16,038 bases of DNA from CAWELS01 sp964468205 (GTDB taxonomy: Bacteria > Acidobacteriota > Terriglobia > Bryobacterales > Bryobacteraceae), in contig CAYXVG010000098.1 of the NCBI GenBank assembly GCA_964468205.1, forward strand, positions 1 through 16,038, given 5' to 3'. Below the pieces are notes generated by a model. That model ran no database searches. It was not told the DNA's origin and was given only the letters and a program-made list of their open reading frames with translations. Shown piece after piece: positions 14,856 through 16,038 of this stretch. Each line of letters begins with the position of its first letter. The first letter of the stretch is position 1. A program made the position numbers and the translations under genes.

Positions 14856-16038
14856 CTACCGGACGGCTTCGACGATCAAGAGCCAGTCATTGCCGCGGCC
14901 GCTGGCGGGCGGGGCGAAGCTCTGGATGCCGGGAGTGTCGGTGGTGTGCATCGGGTATTCGACGCCGTAGCGCGGGTCGAACCAGCTTTCCTTGACGACC
15001 TTGGTGGCCAAGCGGCGCTCGTCAATGGTGAAAGGCTCGCCGCGGGGGGAGTAGACGAAGGCGAATGAATTATCTTCGGCCAGCAGCGCCCTGATCTTGG
15101 CGCCGCCGGACGACGGCCCGCTGAGAATGAGGGGCTGCGCCGGACGGAGTTTGCGAAAATCGCGGGATTCGAAAAGGCGGCGGAGGTGGCTCATCTGGAA
15201 TGCGCCGGGGTGATCGAGGGCGTCGTACCAAGGGATGTTGGCTCCAATCACGGGGTCCCGGCCGGGCTGCCACATCTGCCAGATGGAGTTGTGGCCATAG
15301 GTGTGACCGCAGGCGCCGGCGAGCACGGACCAGTAGGCGGCCTGACGGGCATCGTAGTCGTCGAAACGGTGGATGCGGTTGTGATCGCGCAGATAGAAGC
15401 CAACGTTGATGGTCTCGTAGCGGGGCTCTCCGTCGAGGGTGGGCTTGGGCGGATGGAGCGCGTAGTCATTGTCGGCGAAGAGGCCGGTGTCGTGGTCGCG
15501 GGCGGCGTGGGAGGACTGGTACATGTTGAAGTCGAGCCACTCCGCCTGATGGAACACATCGGAGGACAGGCCGGGGCCGCGCGGGTGGAAGGTGATGAGG
15601 TTGTTTCCGCCGTCGCCGGCGCGCAGGCCTTCGGCCATGGCGTGGATGATGGCTCGCTCGACGGGGAGATCGGCGTTGTTGTCGCCGCCAAGGATCCAGA
15701 TGACGGGTTTGTCCTTGTAGCGGCTCCCCACGAACTCGCCGTAGGCGCGGGCGTTTTCCGGAGTGAAGACCGGAGAGCTTTTCGGGCCGTGATCCCAATA
15801 GCTGCCCCAGGTGGGAAGCATGCCGACGACGAGGCCGAGTTCCGCCGCCTTCCCGACGATGTAGTCGACGTGCTCGAAGTAGGCTTCGACGGGCCGGGCC
15901 GGATCCTTGTCAGCGAGCGGCAGAGCGCCGTAGGGGTTGGGATTGGCAAGCCGCCCGTGCTGGGAAATGACCACGGCCTGAATTACGGTGAAGCCTTTTT
16001 CGGCGCGGTCGGCGAGGTAGCGGTCCGCTTCTTCCCGG
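14856..16038 (-). CDS. GH140/DUF4038-like glycosidase, 5' end outside window
   Basis: About 393 C-terminal residues, open to the right edge; the GTG at 15974 is internal because family sequence continues upstream (EADRYLADRAEKGFTVIQAV). Features of the apiosidase-like DUF4038 TIM-barrel are visible: the 'YL-x2-R-x3-GF-x-VIQ' helix/strand, PTWGSYWDHGP, VIWILGGDNN (about residue 118 of the fragment), LDGEPRYE (about 201-208) and HTYGHNSIWQMW. The Asp of GGD and a Glu in EPRYE are candidate catalytic residues by position; this is inference. The last 90 residues match the small C-terminal beta-sandwich that follows DUF4038. Family members remove apiose and possibly other sugars from plant polysaccharides. 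Roughly 60-80 N-terminal residues, with any signal peptide, are missing. Confidence 0.87.
   Translation of the reverse strand, partial: REEADRYLADRAEKGFTVIQAVVISQHGRLANPNPYGALPLADKDPARPVEAYFEHVDYIVGKAAELGLVVGMLPTWGSYWDHGPKSSPVFTPENARAYGEFVGSRYKDKPVIWILGGDNNADLPVERAIIHAMAEGLRAGDGGNNLITFHPRGPGLSSDVFHQAEWLDFNMYQSSHAARDHDTGLFADNDYALHPPKPTLDGEPRYETINVGFYLRDHNRIHRFDDYDARQAAYWSVLAGACGHTYGHNSIWQMWQPGRDPVIGANIPWYDALDHPGAFQMSHLRRLFESRDFRKLRPAQPLILSGPSSGGAKIRALLAEDNSFAFVYSPRGEPFTIDERRLATKVVKESWFDPRYGVEYPMHTTDTPGIQSFAPPASGRGNDWLLIVEAVR

Overview
The window looks like a chromosomal piece of an Acidobacteriota genome, most like Solibacteraceae/Bryobacterales. This is inferred from gene content, not from a marker gene: an Oar-like TonB-dependent receptor, secreted TPR and CRTAC1-type (FG-GAP plus ASPIC/UnbV) proteins, a FecR-domain protein with a Gly/Ser tail, a Tat-exported Gfo/Idh/MocA dehydrogenase and a GH140-like glycosidase, all in GC-rich, tightly packed DNA. 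Nearly every product carries an export signal. There are 12 protein genes (the first and last cut by the window edges), one convincing terminator and no RNA gene that I can see. No gene-free stretch exceeds 300 bases; the longest are 7453-7637 and 8712-8878.

Layout. 3-1010 (+) is the barrel end of a TonB-dependent receptor, followed by a strong terminator. 1124-2269 (+) is an exported TPR protein. It converges on a two-gene minus-strand operon, TPR protein (3922-4899) then CRTAC1-family calcium-loop protein (2282-3925), coupled by a TTGA stop/start overlap. 5001-6389 (+) is an unassigned secreted protein with a possible degenerate GH42-like layout. It converges on the FecR-domain gene (6445-7452, -). 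Divergent from that, 7638-8711 (+) encodes an exported protein built almost wholly of 11-residue KTKEG repeats like those of synucleins and group 3 LEA proteins. A 100-N assembly gap lies inside the repeat. 8879-11589 (+) is an overlapping pair of M16 peptidase genes with complementary active-site motifs.

The right end (11601-16038, -) is a carbohydrate-type cluster read from right to left: GH140/DUF4038-like glycosidase (5' end missing), Asp-box lipoprotein related to sialidases, and Gfo/Idh/MocA oxidoreductase. They plausibly act together on a plant or microbial glycan outside the cytoplasm, but the substrate cannot be read from sequence.

Most notable are the KTKEG repeat protein, the predictable size of the sequence missing from its gap, and a recurring start-site pattern: three genes have a TAnnnT hexamer exactly six bases before the start codon and no Shine-Dalgarno, suggesting leaderless transcripts, while other genes have strong Shine-Dalgarno sites, two of them with TTG starts.
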